NCBI GenBank assembly: GCA_013299045.1
Contig: JAAFJX010000002.1
Location: 186,001 to 250,000 of the forward strand
Source: Cytophagales bacterium
Lineage (GTDB): Bacteria > Bacteroidota > Bacteroidia > Cytophagales > Bernardetiaceae
Reading direction: 5' to 3'
Length of the DNA: 64,000 nt
Shown here: positions 32,904-41,934 of the stretch, piece by piece
Numbering within the stretch: the stretch's first letter is position 1
Layout: each line of letters opens with the position of its first letter
Notes under the pieces: generated by a model
What the model saw: only the letters and a program-made list of their open reading frames with translations
Told to the model about the DNA's origin: nothing
The model's database searches: none
Translations under genes and position numbers: made by a program

Positions 32904-34235
32904 TTGCTTACTTTCGCCGACCTACAACTCAACAAACAACTTTTGGACGCTGTTCAAGAGGCTGGTTATGAAGTGCCTACTCCCATACAAGCCAAAGCCA
33001 TTCCGCCTATTCTGAATGGTCAGAACCTTATAGGCATAGCCCAAACAGGCACCGGAAAAACCGCCGCTTACTTACTGCCCTGCCTCATGCGCCTCAAATA
33101 TGCGCAGGGTATGCAGCCACGCGCCATCATACTTGCGCCCACACGTGAGCTAGCCTTACAAATAGGAACGCAAATTCAAAAATTAGGCAAGTACACCGAC
33201 CTACGCAGCTATGTAGCCATAGGTGGCAAAAGCACCAAGCATCAGCTCACGGACTTGCAGAAAGGTGTGGATATTCTGGTCAGTACGCCTCAGCGTTTTT
33301 TGGATATTTACTTAGAAGAGGGCGTATTGACTAAGCAAATTCAAATATTGTTGTTAGACGAAGCCGACCGCATGATGGATATGGGCTTTATGCCACAGAT
33401 ACGCCGTATTTTGGAGGTTATTCCGCATAAAAAGCGCCAAAATTTGTTGTTTTCGGCCACTATGCCCCCCAAAGTGCTAAAGCTTTCCGAAGAATTTTTA
33501 GAGTTTCCTACAGTCGTGGAAGTGTCTCCTCAGGCCACAGTAGCCCGCACGGTTAAGCAAGTACGTTACGAAGTGCCGAATTTGAAAACAAAAATCAATT
33601 TGCTGGAGCATATTCTGGAGCTACATGATTGCACCAAGGTTTTGGTTTTTGTGCGTACACGCGCCTCTGCTGCACATATTAGCAAATATTTGAACAGAAA
33701 GCTCATAGAAGAGTCCTTGATGCTTCATGCCAACAAAGACCAAAATGCGCGTTTGAATGCCCTGATGTCTTTTAGCGAAGACAAAATCAGGATTCTAGTA
33801 GCCACAGACGTAGCGGCGAGGGGTTTGGATATTCCTGACGTGAGCCACGTTATCAATTTTGACGTGCCTATCCAATACGAAGACTACGTACACAGAAATG
33901 GGCGAACAGGGCGGGCAGGCGCAACAGGGACAGCCATCACCTTTTATAACGAAGCTGAGTTGCTACACATAGAGCGCATAGAAGCGCTTATTGCCGAAAA
34001 AATACCACTAGAGGACATTCCTGACGGTATTCGCATTGAAGAAACGCCCTACGAAGAGCGTCAAGAGCAGCTCCGCACCCTCGACACACAACGCAAAAAA
34101 GCAGACCCTACTTTTCAGGGGGCTTTCCACGAAAAAAAGAATGCGCACTTAGTCCAGAAAGGTAAAAAACCAACCAAGAATGGGACAAGAGCACCAAAAA
34201 AATTTGATACCAAAGCCTCTAAAAAACGTGGATAA
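32904..34235 (+). CDS. DEAD-box RNA helicase (RhlE type), TTG start
   Basis: The enzyme unwinds RNA, probably in ribosome assembly or decay. The Q motif is YEVPTPIQAKAIP, motif I AQTGTGKT, motif II LLDEADRMMDMGF, motif III LLFSATMP, motif V ATDVAARGLDIPDV and motif VI YVHRNGRTGRAG. The protein has 443 aa with a basic C-terminal tail (KKGKKPTKNGTRAPKK-like) for RNA binding. The reading frame has no ATG at its beginning; the first usable codon is TTG at 32904. It is followed after 5 nt by the DoxX-like gene. Confidence 0.93.
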   Translation: MLTFADLQLNKQLLDAVQEAGYEVPTPIQAKAIPPILNGQNLIGIAQTGTGKTAAYLLPCLMRLKYAQGMQPRAIILAPTRELALQIGTQIQKLGKYTDLRSYVAIGGKSTKHQLTDLQKGVDILVSTPQRFLDIYLEEGVLTKQIQILLLDEADRMMDMGFMPQIRRILEVIPHKKRQNLLFSATMPPKVLKLSEEFLEFPTVVEVSPQATVARTVKQVRYEVPNLKTKINLLEHILELHDCTKVLVFVRTRASAAHISKYLNRKLIEESLMLHANKDQNARLNALMSFSEDKIRILVATDVAARGLDIPDVSHVINFDVPIQYEDYVHRNGRTGRAGATGTAITFYNEAELLHIERIEALIAEKIPLEDIPDGIRIEETPYEERQEQLRTLDTQRKKADPTFQGAFHEKKNAHLVQKGKKPTKNGTRAPKKFDTKASKKRG

Positions 34236-34240
34236 ACACC

Positions 34241-34657
34241 ATGCGAGCAAATTCTAATTCAAAAATAGGTTTTAAGCGTTTTTATAAAGCCCTGACCGCT
34301 GTTTTTGTGGCAGTTTGGCTAGTCAATGGATTTTATTGCAAGATAATGGGCATGGTGCCGCGCCATGAGCAGATTGTTGGGCGAGTTTTAGGCGAAGAGT
34401 ATGCTTCTGTTTTGACTCTGCTGATAGGCATAAGCGAACTCTTAATGGCAGCTTGGCTTGCTTCAGGTTTTTTAAGGCGCATGAGTGCCTTGGCGCAAAT
34501 CATATTGGTGCTAACCATGAACATCATCGAGTTCGCGTTTGCATCGGATTTGCTGCTCTGGGGGCGCTTAAATGCAGCTTTTGCAGCATTTTTTGCGGGC
34601 CTCGTGGCTTTCAACGCATTTTATTTGTATCCGCGAACGCTTGATAGCAGCGTGTAA
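34241..34657 (+). CDS. DoxX-like membrane protein
   Basis: This is a four-helix membrane protein of 138 aa. Four hydrophobic segments match the DoxX-like fold (ALTAVFVAVWLVNGFYCKI, VLTLLIGISELLMAAWL, LAQIILVLTMNIIEF and AFAAFFAGLVAFNAFYL). The family is broad; members take part in redox or respiratory complexes, and no substrate can be assigned here. It begins 5 nt after the helicase stop, so it is co-transcribed with it. Confidence 0.75.
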   Translation: MRANSNSKIGFKRFYKALTAVFVAVWLVNGFYCKIMGMVPRHEQIVGRVLGEEYASVLTLLIGISELLMAAWLASGFLRRMSALAQIILVLTMNIIEFAFASDLLLWGRLNAAFAAFFAGLVAFNAFYLYPRTLDSSV

Positions 34658-34712
34658 TTTTTGCATAAAGAATTCGAGTCATTCCATGCTGGTCATTTCG
34701 TGAATTTTTAAA

Positions 34713-34901
34713 CTATTCTTCTGTCAAACTTAAAAGCTCCGTTTTGGTGTGTGCCAAGCCGAATGTTGCCCTTTTATCTTTGTAAAGGTAGTTAATTGCA
34801 TACGGACTTGCGCTGTTTTTATAGTTTTGGTTATAATCCTCTCCTAGTTTGCTAGTGCTTGTGTTAATACGGCTAAATTTATCTTCTTTGATGTTCTTCA
34901 A
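34713..34901 (-). CDS. Short open frame, possible gene remnant
   Basis: An open frame of 62 codons (SPYAINYLYKDKRATFGLAH in the middle) with a polar, plausible composition but no recognised family. It lies in a gene-poor patch (34658-35828) of small or doubtful frames on the minus strand, so it may be the C-terminal fragment of a decayed gene. Confidence 0.25.
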   Translation of the reverse strand: MKNIKEDKFSRINTSTSKLGEDYNQNYKNSASPYAINYLYKDKRATFGLAHTKTELLSLTEE

Positions 34902-35017
34902 TTCTATTGCTCAATAGCCCATGCTTGTCCGAAAAATGCAGTTGGGCTGTTGCCTATTACATGACATGAACGCGCTTATCGTACTCAAAAACAAAAAAGT
35001 TCATTTTCATTTTGCTT

Positions 35018-35344
35018 TTATCTTTTTAGTTTTTCTTTATCCCAGCCTCTCAGCTCATAATATTTGTCTTTAGGTTCTCCTGTGAGGCCATTAATACCTT
35101 TCTTGGGCAGTACATATCCATGTATGTAAATAGCAAACAAGAAAAAAAGGCTTAAAAATCCATAAGCAAAATACCTGTTGGAATAATGAACAATTAAAAT
35201 GACAACAACTATTGTCAATAAATACTTTAAAATTCTCCTCCATTTGGGCGTATGCTCTTCAAAGTGCCCCATAACGATATTCCCAATGGCATAAATTAAA
35301 CTCACCATGGCAAAGTCAAACCAATAGGTATTTATGTTCCACAT
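35018..35344 (-). CDS. Small membrane protein, function unknown
   Basis: The protein has 108 aa with three predicted membrane segments: MVSLIYAIGNIVMGHF, YLLTIVVVILIVHYS and FAYGFLSLFFLFAIYIHGYVL. The conserved-looking C-terminus GINGLTGEPKDKYYELRGW resembles a tail shared by small Bacteroidota membrane proteins. It is translated toward the doubtful frame at 34713, and no operon partner is evident. Confidence 0.65.
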   Translation of the reverse strand: MWNINTYWFDFAMVSLIYAIGNIVMGHFEEHTPKWRRILKYLLTIVVVILIVHYSNRYFAYGFLSLFFLFAIYIHGYVLPKKGINGLTGEPKDKYYELRGWDKEKLKR

Positions 35345-35435
35345 TCTGAGTATTGTTGTTTAGTTTTTATTCTTACAATATTTTTTTTCTATTTTTTTGC
35401 TCTTTGCCAACTCATCTACTGGGCTTGTCTAAGCA

Positions 35436-35591
35436 TCATACTTGCGTTGTTAAGGAATTTTGACGGGCTTCAATGCGATAAGCGCCAATAGTTCCTGTAA
35501 TTAAATGAGCATTTGGGTTAAATATTTTCAAATAATCTGTGGCTGTTTTCGCCATGCCCACACAAAAGGCCATCTGCAAAAATATTGTCAT
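35436..35591 (-). CDS. Short open frame, possible fragment
   Basis: A 51-codon frame, with ATG at 35591, reads as a helix-rich peptide (FLQMAFCVGMAKTATDYLKI) followed by NPNAHLITGTIGAYRIEARQ. The composition is protein-like and it ends cleanly, but nothing identifies it. It is in the same gene-poor patch as 34713-34901 and may be debris. The rest of 35345-35828 shows no gene. Confidence 0.25.
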   Translation of the reverse strand: MTIFLQMAFCVGMAKTATDYLKIFNPNAHLITGTIGAYRIEARQNSLTTQV

Positions 35592-35828
35592 CACGTCGTA
35601 CATTTACTTCCGTCATTTATTTAAAACTTGCTTCAAAAGTACAAAAAAAGCAAACAAAATCTTGGTCTTATTGGTTATACATTCATATCTAGTGCCGAGC
35701 CTAACTTAAACATTTAAAAATCTAGATTTCCTATTTGACAGTTAGCAAGGTTTTGATGACTAAAAAATTTAGTTCCTGTGAATTTATACTGCCTAGGTTC
35801 TACCAATAAACACAAGTATCAATCAATT

Positions 35829-36035
35829 ATGACGAACCAGCTTAAAACTCATATTGAGGCACTTATCCAGAAGTATAGCCAAGGTGATGTACTTATTGAA
35901 CGCCTTATTCTGACCAAGTTAAGTTTAAGAGGCATACGCATGGACTCACTCAAAGACGACAGCCCCGCCGACCCTGCTCTGCTTGTCCGTTTGAGCCAGG
36001 TAGAATGCGAATTGGATAAAGTGTTTTCAAAATAA
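35829..36035 (+). CDS. Small hypothetical protein (68 aa)
   Basis: The gene encodes a soluble helical peptide, LKTHIEALIQKYSQGDVLIE followed by LILTKLSLRGIRMDSLKDD and a charged end. It has no signal peptide. The start was set at ATG 35829 rather than 35778, because the longer N-terminus (MNLYCLGSTNKHKYQS) looks random. It converges on the MscS gene with a 37-nt gap. Confidence 0.55.
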   Translation: MTNQLKTHIEALIQKYSQGDVLIERLILTKLSLRGIRMDSLKDDSPADPALLVRLSQVECELDKVFSK

Positions 36036-36072
36036 ATGCGCGGTGTTTTCTTTGCAAGAGCTATACCGAGAT

Positions 36073-37599
36073 TTACCTAAAAAACATTCCCATTAGTGTC
36101 TTTAGGCGCTTTCTGATGTGTAATATTTCTTCTGTTTTTTGAACCTCTGCCTGGTTCTTGAGGCTTTCTTGGGTGTTGTAAATGCGCTCTGCCATCAGGC
36201 CGCTGATGTGGTCCATCAGTTCTTGGCGCTTTTGCAGAATAGGCAACAGGTTATTTTTAGTAACTTCTAACAGCATCACCTCGGTATGTGCCTTAACGGT
36301 AGCGGTTCTGGCTTCGCCTGTTAATAAGGCCATTTCTCCAAAAACCTGCCCTTCGCTGAGCACCGCTACGTGCTTCAGTTGTTCTGAGTTTTGTTGTTGT
36401 ACATAAACATCTAGCAAGCCACGACAAACCACAAACAGGGAGTCCCCTGCTGTGCCCTGAACCGTGATTCGGTCTGGCGGGGAGGTTACAATAATCCTAG
36501 AATTTTCGGCCAAATAAACTATCTCGTCTGTATGTAGCACCGAAAAAAGCTCTAACTTTTGTATAACTTGAACGCGGTCTTCTTTGGAAAGAGGCTTCAA
36601 AAAATATTCTGTAGGAATGTTTTTATCTATATTTTCATACTGATAGGAAGCAGGCTTGAAATTAACATCATTTTCTTTGAATTTATACCAGAGCAAAGAG
36701 TAAAAATCGTTTAAAATAAGGCTGTCTTCGGGTAATTTTGTACAGAACTCTAGCGAGTAGTCTATGCCATTTATGCCGTAAGCACGTACCAAGGCACGAG
36801 GCTCACCCACCAGATGTGGGGAGTGCCGAGCCGCCTCCATCATAAGATGCTTAACGAGTTCTGGCGGAACGTCGTATTGAACCTGCAATTTAATTTCGAG
36901 CATTCGGTGCGCATTGGCCTTAAAAACATTGATGATGGGCGCATCATCTATGGTTTTGTTGGGAATAATAATGCACTGCAAGTGGCGGTCAATGATAGTA
37001 ACCGAGTGCCAATTCATGTCCTGTATGTAGCCGCGGGTTTTGTCTGTAATAATGTAATCACCTTTTTTGAAAGAGTCGTTCAGGCTCAAAGACAAACCTG
37101 AAAAGACCCCTCCTAGCGTCGTTTGGGCAGAAAGCCCCAAAATAATGGCCAAAACTCCAGAACTGATAAAAAGACCCGCCAAAGATTGCGAAAAAACAAC
37201 TTTATAAACCAAAAGCGAGATAAAAAAGTAAATAACGAAGTCCGCGAATTGAATAATGTACTTGTGAATAACAGTATCCTCGCCTTGCTTCATGAGGCCA
37301 TTCCACACAAAATAGTCCAGCGTATTCGTAAAGACTGTGCCGAGACAGTACCACCAAATGGTTTTATAGCCATAAAGGAGATAAACGAGTGTATCATTCA
37401 ATCCCTTTGGCCAGTTTTCATGCCAGTACTCTCTTGTAATGAGCAAAGCAGTGATAACAACAAAAACAAACAGAGCAAGCGTTATTTTTTTCTGCTTACC
37501 GCCTAGCTGCCACGAAAAATACATCTTTACGGCAGAAGCTATCAGCGCAAAAAGGGCAAGATACCCACCAAAAACAATAATTGCGTGTTCAAAGCTCAT
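36073..37599 (-). CDS. Mechanosensitive (MscS-type) channel with cyclic-nucleotide-binding domain
   Basis: The protein has 508 aa. Four or five membrane segments cover residues 1-175, and the MscS pore helix and beta domain follow (SSGVLAIILGLSAQTTLGGV, then FKKGDYIITDKTRGYIQDM). A cytoplasmic cap lies up to about residue 360. The C-terminal cNMP domain (about 370-485) has the phosphate-binding cassette VFGEMALLTGEARTATV. The fusion is known in bacterial cyclic-nucleotide-gated (bCNG) channels. Which nucleotide binds is unknown; no cyclase is nearby. Confidence 0.88.
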   Translation of the reverse strand: MSFEHAIIVFGGYLALFALIASAVKMYFSWQLGGKQKKITLALFVFVVITALLITREYWHENWPKGLNDTLVYLLYGYKTIWWYCLGTVFTNTLDYFVWNGLMKQGEDTVIHKYIIQFADFVIYFFISLLVYKVVFSQSLAGLFISSGVLAIILGLSAQTTLGGVFSGLSLSLNDSFKKGDYIITDKTRGYIQDMNWHSVTIIDRHLQCIIIPNKTIDDAPIINVFKANAHRMLEIKLQVQYDVPPELVKHLMMEAARHSPHLVGEPRALVRAYGINGIDYSLEFCTKLPEDSLILNDFYSLLWYKFKENDVNFKPASYQYENIDKNIPTEYFLKPLSKEDRVQVIQKLELFSVLHTDEIVYLAENSRIIVTSPPDRITVQGTAGDSLFVVCRGLLDVYVQQQNSEQLKHVAVLSEGQVFGEMALLTGEARTATVKAHTEVMLLEVTKNNLLPILQKRQELMDHISGLMAERIYNTQESLKNQAEVQKTEEILHIRKRLKTLMGMFFR

Positions 37600-37703
37600 G
37601 GTTCAATGCTTGGTTATTCCTGCCTAATTTTTTGTGCTAGTGCGCAATTTTTATTCCAAAAAGGCAAAGTATAATCATTCCTTTAAACCTCAAAAGAAAG
37701 TGG

Positions 37704-37883
37704 CTACTTTTTCTTGTTGCCTTTCCACGGATTGGTCGTGGCGGGGTGATGCGGATTCTTGGGGTTTTTGTACCAACCTTTGTGCTTGCCGTTGTCTTTC
37801 TTATCGTGTACAATAACGCAAGAGCTTGTAAAAACGGCCACAAAAAAGCAAAGAATAAAGGCCAAAAGGATAGATGTTTTCAT
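37704..37883 (-). CDS. Small lipoprotein of 59 aa
   Basis: The frame starts MKTSILLAFILCFFVAVFTS and continues to a lipobox-like SSC at residue 22. The mature peptide is short, basic and rich in Gly, His, Pro and Lys (KGWYKNPKNPHHPATTNP). The clear signal and the low-complexity tail are typical of tiny Bacteroidota lipoproteins. It lies between trmD and the MscS gene on the same strand. No function is known. Confidence 0.6.
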   Translation of the reverse strand: MKTSILLAFILCFFVAVFTSSCVIVHDKKDNGKHKGWYKNPKNPHHPATTNPWKGNKKK

Positions 37884-37943
37884 GGGGAAGTTATGGTTCA
37901 GTAAGATAAAACTTACAACGGTTGTAACGAATCAAAGGAGCGC

Positions 37944-38648
37944 TTATTGCTCTATACCTTGGTCTTTAAGAAACTGACGATAAAGCTCAGGGCGGCGCTC
38001 TTGTGTGCGCAAAATGGCTTGCTCAAGTCGCCATTCATTGATTTTGGCCTCGTGCCCAGACAGAAGCACTTGCGGCACTTCCAAACCTTCAAACTCTGAA
38101 GGGCGTGTATAAACAGGCGGTGCAAGGAGATTGTCCTGAAAAGAGTCCGATAGGGCAGAAGTTTCGTCGTTCATCACGCCAGGTGCAAGCCTGATAATGG
38201 CATCGGCTACCAAAGCTGCAGGAATTTCACCACCTGTAACCACAAAGTCTCCAATAGAAATTTCGGACGTAACGAAGTGTGTGCGAATGCGCTCATCTAT
38301 GCCTTTATAGTGCCCACAAAGAATGATAAGGTTTTGCTTCAGAGAAAGTGTATTGGCCATTTTTTGGTCAAAACGCTTGCCATCAGGAGTCATATAGATA
38401 ATGTCGTCGTAGCTTCTTTGAGCTTGCAAAACTCTTAGGCAGCTTACTACTGGCTCTAGTTGTAGTACCATACCCGCCCCTCCTCCAAAGGCGTAATCAT
38501 CTACACGCTTATGAACATTTTTAGAATAGTCGCGGAGGTCATGTATGCCAATTTCTACCACGCCTTTGTCTTGGGCTCTTTTAAGTATGGACTGCCCCAA
38601 GAAGCTATCCAAAAGAGCTGGGAGGCAAGTAATAATGTCTATTCTCAT
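37944..38648 (-). CDS. trmD: tRNA (guanine37-N1)-methyltransferase
   Basis: The enzyme methylates G37 next to the anticodon of certain tRNAs, preventing frameshifting. It has the SPOUT knot motifs: [24 protein letters not shown] and [16 protein letters not shown]. The C-terminal domain has [18 protein letters not shown]. The length of 234 aa is normal. In many genomes trmD sits with rpsP and rimM, but here it stands alone. Confidence 0.95.
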   Translation of the reverse strand: MRIDIITCLPALLDSFLGQSILKRAQDKGVVEIGIHDLRDYSKNVHKRVDDYAFGGGAGMVLQLEPVVSCLRVLQAQRSYDDIIYMTPDGKRFDQKMANTLSLKQNLIILCGHYKGIDERIRTHFVTSEISIGDFVVTGGEIPAALVADAIIRLAPGVMNDETSALSDSFQDNLLAPPVYTRPSEFEGLEVPQVLLSGHEAKINEWRLEQAILRTQERRPELYRQFLKDQGIEQ

Positions 38649-38717
38649 GGTTTGAGGACTAGTAGGATTCTCGATACGCTTTCATAAACTCAAGCTGCTT
38701 TTGTGGTGGTTTTGCAG

Positions 38718-38725
38718 CAAATATA
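38718..38725 (-). promoter_or_regulatory. -7 box (TATATTTG) upstream of trmD
   Basis: TATATTTG on the minus strand fits TAnnTTTG and lies 70 nt upstream of the trmD ATG. No matching -33 was found. Confidence 0.4.
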
Positions 38726-38895
38726 CCCTATTTTTTTTGTTTATGACGTTACATGGTCTTTTTTTAGCATGAGTCATCAATCTTAGTGCTTTGGAATCTA
38801 TCTTTGAGGCTTGAATATAAAAAAAGCCTTGTTTTTTTGTAGTTTTCAAAAATGCGTGTCAAATTGCGTATTATTATAAAAATATCCTCAAAAAG

Positions 38896-39267
38896 ATGCA
38901 AAAAAGACTCTTAATAGCCGAAGATAGTTCTGTTATTCAGAACGTTATGGCTAAGGTACTCAAGTTTCAGAACTACGATATAGACTACGCCAAAAACGGC
39001 CAACAAGTCCTCAAAAAGATTGAAAGTAAGGACTTTGACGTTATTCTGATGGACATCAATATGCCTGAGATGGACGGCATGACCTGCTCTAAAAAAATTC
39101 GTGCCCTCGCAGAACCCCGTAAGGCCTCTATACCTATTATTGCTGTTACAGGAAATGCCCAAAATTACAGCATGGAAGACTTCAAAGCCGCTGGCATCAC
39201 AGACTATTTGCCTAAACCCATTGATTTTGATGTACTTATAGACAAACTGAACAGCCTCTTTCAATAA
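38896..39267 (+). CDS. Single-domain response regulator (CheY-like)
   Basis: This is a receiver domain only, 123 aa. The acidic pair is E9/D10 in LLIAEDSS. The phosphorylation site is D53 in DVILMDINMPEMDG, with T85 in IAVTGNA and K107 in YLPKPID. With no output domain it must act by protein contact, or pass phosphate in a relay. No histidine kinase is adjacent. A small conserved gene follows after 12 nt and may be its operon partner. Confidence 0.9.
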   Translation: MQKRLLIAEDSSVIQNVMAKVLKFQNYDIDYAKNGQQVLKKIESKDFDVILMDINMPEMDGMTCSKKIRALAEPRKASIPIIAVTGNAQNYSMEDFKAAGITDYLPKPIDFDVLIDKLNSLFQ

Positions 39268-39279
39268 AGCTATGCGCCC

Positions 39280-39543
39280 ATGAACCTTGAAAAAAAAGAC
39301 CTTAAAGCCCTTGAAGACCTTTTGGCTCGGCACGGTTATGCCGTTCGTTACGAAAAAGGCACTTTCAAGGCTGGGGCTTGTATTGTCAGGGGTTCTAAGC
39401 ACATTGTGGTCAATAAGCACTTCAATACCGAAGGCCGCGCTATTGCCCTACTTGAAATGCTTTTGGAAATGGAACTAGACATAAACTTGCTTTCTGAGGA
39501 ACAGAGCAGCCTTATTGAGAGGTATCTAAAACGCAAAAGCTAA
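39280..39543 (+). CDS. Conserved small protein of unknown function
   Basis: The protein has 87 aa with an N-terminal helix (KKDLKALEDLLARHGYAVRY) and a beta segment with GACIVRGSKHIVVNKHFNTE. A helical end contains LLEMLLEMELDINLL. Short proteins with the RYEKG-x-FK-x-G pattern are common across Bacteroidota, but no function is known to me. It follows the CheY-like gene by 12 nt, so the two are probably co-transcribed. Confidence 0.7.
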   Translation: MNLEKKDLKALEDLLARHGYAVRYEKGTFKAGACIVRGSKHIVVNKHFNTEGRAIALLEMLLEMELDINLLSEEQSSLIERYLKRKS

Positions 39544-39679
39544 AAGTTTTATCGTTTTTTTGAGCAGATTGGCACTTCAAAAACGCTGGTTCATTTCTGT
39601 TTGTCTTGTCTTTAAGCAGGCAGTGCCCAAAAAGGGTATTCTTTTTGTAGCATGATGCTCGACGACGAACTACCACACT

Positions 39680-41098
39680 ATGCAACAAAAAAACTTACAT
39701 ACTCCACTCAAAAACGCATTAAGCCAAGAGTCTACTCTGCAAACAGCCTTTTTGATTGGTTCGCAAAGCCGCCAAACAGCCGATTTTTTTGCCGATACAG
39801 ACCTACTCCTGCTCACATCTGCCAATTTTAGCCCCTCAAATTTAGTCAGCAGACTTAAAGAGGTTCTTCAAAAGGACTTCTGGGTGCGCTATGATGCCAT
39901 TACGCCAAAGAAAATAGTCCTTTACGGCGAACACTTCCAAAAAATCGATTTGATATACACCTCAGATACCCTTAAATTCAAACGCTGGGTAGCACAAGCC
40001 GAAGTTGTTGATTATCAAAGTGCTATTTGGTTTGACCGTGCTGGCCTACTAACACCCGCTCTTGAGCCTGCTAAGCCTGACCACAAAACCTCTGTAGCGA
40101 AGTGGCTCTCTGCCTTTGTGGTGGCCTTTGAGCTGGCCTCTAACGCACAAGCCGCTGGCGATGGCTACCGTTTTTATTACCATTACAACAGCGCTCTGCA
40201 TCATTTGGTGCAACTCAAACGCCTTTTGAGCGTAGAAACTCTCAGTGAGTCTTGGATGCCGCGTAATTTCGTTTTTTCGGTACTACAACAAGAGGATATT
40301 CCTACTTTTTTGGAGATGAACGCCGTAACGAATCTGGCCTTTGCGAGCGAAAAAAAGAGAAAATTATTGCTCTTTTTTTACGACACCCTAGCTGTGGCCG
40401 AAAGTAAAGACTATCTGGATACTTCAACCAGGCACAAGACCGTCAATTTTTGTGAGAGCCTTTTTGAAAGAGATTTTTTCTGGAACTTCCGTGACGCAAG
40501 CCTTATCAACCCTCGCCTCAAAAAAGGTTTAATTTACCGTACCTCCTCCCTCACACGCTATCAGAATTTAGAGCATTTTGAAGATTTTGTCCGCGGGCGC
40601 AACATTCTTCGTGCTGTGGATTTACGCTCCTATCCCGAAGTAGAACAGCAGCCTTACTCTGCGGATAGTCAAGAACTATTTGAGCATATTCATATTCCGA
40701 TGGACCACCGTAAACACATGGATGTTTTTCGGGCAGATAATATGCACGGCAACGCGATGGTACTGGCATACAGCTTTTTTATGAAAGAATGTAAGGCACA
40801 AATCAAGAGCGTTATGGAAGTGTTTACTAAAAACCCTAAAGGAGCTACCGCCATACATTGCTTTGCAGGAAAAGACCGAACAGGCATCATTTTAAGCCTT
40901 TTGCATCTTATTTCGGGCGCAAATATAGAAACTGCCGCTGCAGATTATTTGGCTAGCCGTATGGACACAAGCCCTCTGCTTTTTAGTATCTTTACGGACG
41001 CATTGAAAGAGCATGGCGGCCATGAATCCTATCTGTTGAGCTGTGGCCTTAGTTCAAACGATATGCAAGCTATAAAAACCTACATATCAGAAAATTAA
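39680..41098 (+). CDS. Nucleotidyltransferase fused to a tyrosine/dual-specificity phosphatase
   Basis: The protein has 472 aa and two domains. Residues 1-250 resemble a streptomycin adenylyltransferase-type nucleotidyltransferase: G27-S28 in FLIGSQS, the acidic pair D39 and D41 in FADTDLLLL, a third Asp (D90) in FQKIDLIYT, and a helical substrate domain. Residues 265-472 match a Y_phosphatase3-like phosphatase: NFRDASLINPRLKKG at 269 onward and the CX5R loop AIHCFAGKDRTGI with C394 and R400. Both catalytic sets appear intact. No signal peptide is seen. Substrates are unknown, and resistance to an aminoglycoside should not be assumed. The 137-nt gap upstream makes it a likely separate unit. 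Confidence 0.78.
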   Translation: MQQKNLHTPLKNALSQESTLQTAFLIGSQSRQTADFFADTDLLLLTSANFSPSNLVSRLKEVLQKDFWVRYDAITPKKIVLYGEHFQKIDLIYTSDTLKFKRWVAQAEVVDYQSAIWFDRAGLLTPALEPAKPDHKTSVAKWLSAFVVAFELASNAQAAGDGYRFYYHYNSALHHLVQLKRLLSVETLSESWMPRNFVFSVLQQEDIPTFLEMNAVTNLAFASEKKRKLLLFFYDTLAVAESKDYLDTSTRHKTVNFCESLFERDFFWNFRDASLINPRLKKGLIYRTSSLTRYQNLEHFEDFVRGRNILRAVDLRSYPEVEQQPYSADSQELFEHIHIPMDHRKHMDVFRADNMHGNAMVLAYSFFMKECKAQIKSVMEVFTKNPKGATAIHCFAGKDRTGIILSLLHLISGANIETAAADYLASRMDTSPLLFSIFTDALKEHGGHESYLLSCGLSSNDMQAIKTYISEN

Positions 41099-41270
41099 AA
41101 CTTTATACAGAACAATAGCAAGTATCCTTCAACAAAAGAATTAGCTCACCCTGCTCAAAAAAAAATCTATTTTCCTATATTTTTTTGTTTCAGATTTGTT
41201 TATTAATTTTTATGTAGCAAAATTGGAAATCGTTAGGGCTTAAAGTGATGGTTGATGCCATTTTTTGAAT

Positions 41271-41900
41271 ATGAAAATATTTGTTGTTCGTTGTATATTA
41301 AGTATTTATGAAAAAGAAGCACCTATTTCAGCAGGTGTAGAGCAGCACGTTTTTTCAGAATCAACTTTTTTAGAAATTTATAAGAAGGCAAAGACTGATG
41401 CCAAATTCGGTGGCCGTGAAATTATCTTTGTGGCGGACAACTACCAAGATGCGGTAGTTGTTTTGCGCAAAAATTTTTTAATCATTAAGGCCGCTGGTGG
41501 TATCATTAGGCGCAGCAATAAGATTTTATTTATTTACAGACATAAAACATGGGACTTACCCAAAGGCAAAATGGACGGTAAAGAGGATTCACCCACAGCC
41601 GCTTTGCGTGAGGTAGATGAAGAATGTGGCCTTACGCCTCAAATTACGCATTTTGTGGGTGAAACATGGCACGCTTACAGTTTGGGCAAGAGCCGTGATA
41701 TTCTCAAACAAACTTTTTGGTATGCTATGGAAGACCATTCGCTCAAGGCCACCGTGCCGCAACAAGACGAAGGCATAGAAAAAGCAGACTGGTTTGAAGA
41801 CGCGCAAATCAAAACAACTATTCTCCCAAAAGCATATCCCTCAATACAAGCTATTTATAAAAAATATACCGAGAGTATAGAACTCAAAAGTAATCCATAA
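41271..41900 (+). CDS. NUDIX hydrolase
   Basis: The protein hydrolyses a nucleoside diphosphate linked to another group. The NUDIX box GKMDGKEDSPTAALREVDEE fits GX5EX7REUXEEXGU, beginning near residue 103. The N-terminal 75 residues (FVVRCILSIYEKEAPISAG) are an extra domain not part of the NUDIX fold. The total is 209 aa. The ATG at 41271 is preferred to the TTG at 41265. It converges on the MenE homologue with 34 nt between them. The substrate is unknown. Confidence 0.85.
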   Translation: MKIFVVRCILSIYEKEAPISAGVEQHVFSESTFLEIYKKAKTDAKFGGREIIFVADNYQDAVVVLRKNFLIIKAAGGIIRRSNKILFIYRHKTWDLPKGKMDGKEDSPTAALREVDEECGLTPQITHFVGETWHAYSLGKSRDILKQTFWYAMEDHSLKATVPQQDEGIEKADWFEDAQIKTTILPKAYPSIQAIYKKYTESIELKSNP

Positions 41901-41934
41901 AGACGGTAGCCAAACAAAGGCTTCTTATATCTTG

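Noticed and set aside
39680-41098. Reading the nucleotidyltransferase domain as an aminoglycoside resistance gene
   Set aside because: The catalytic pattern is shared by many unrelated nucleotidyltransferases, and the fused phosphatase argues for another role.
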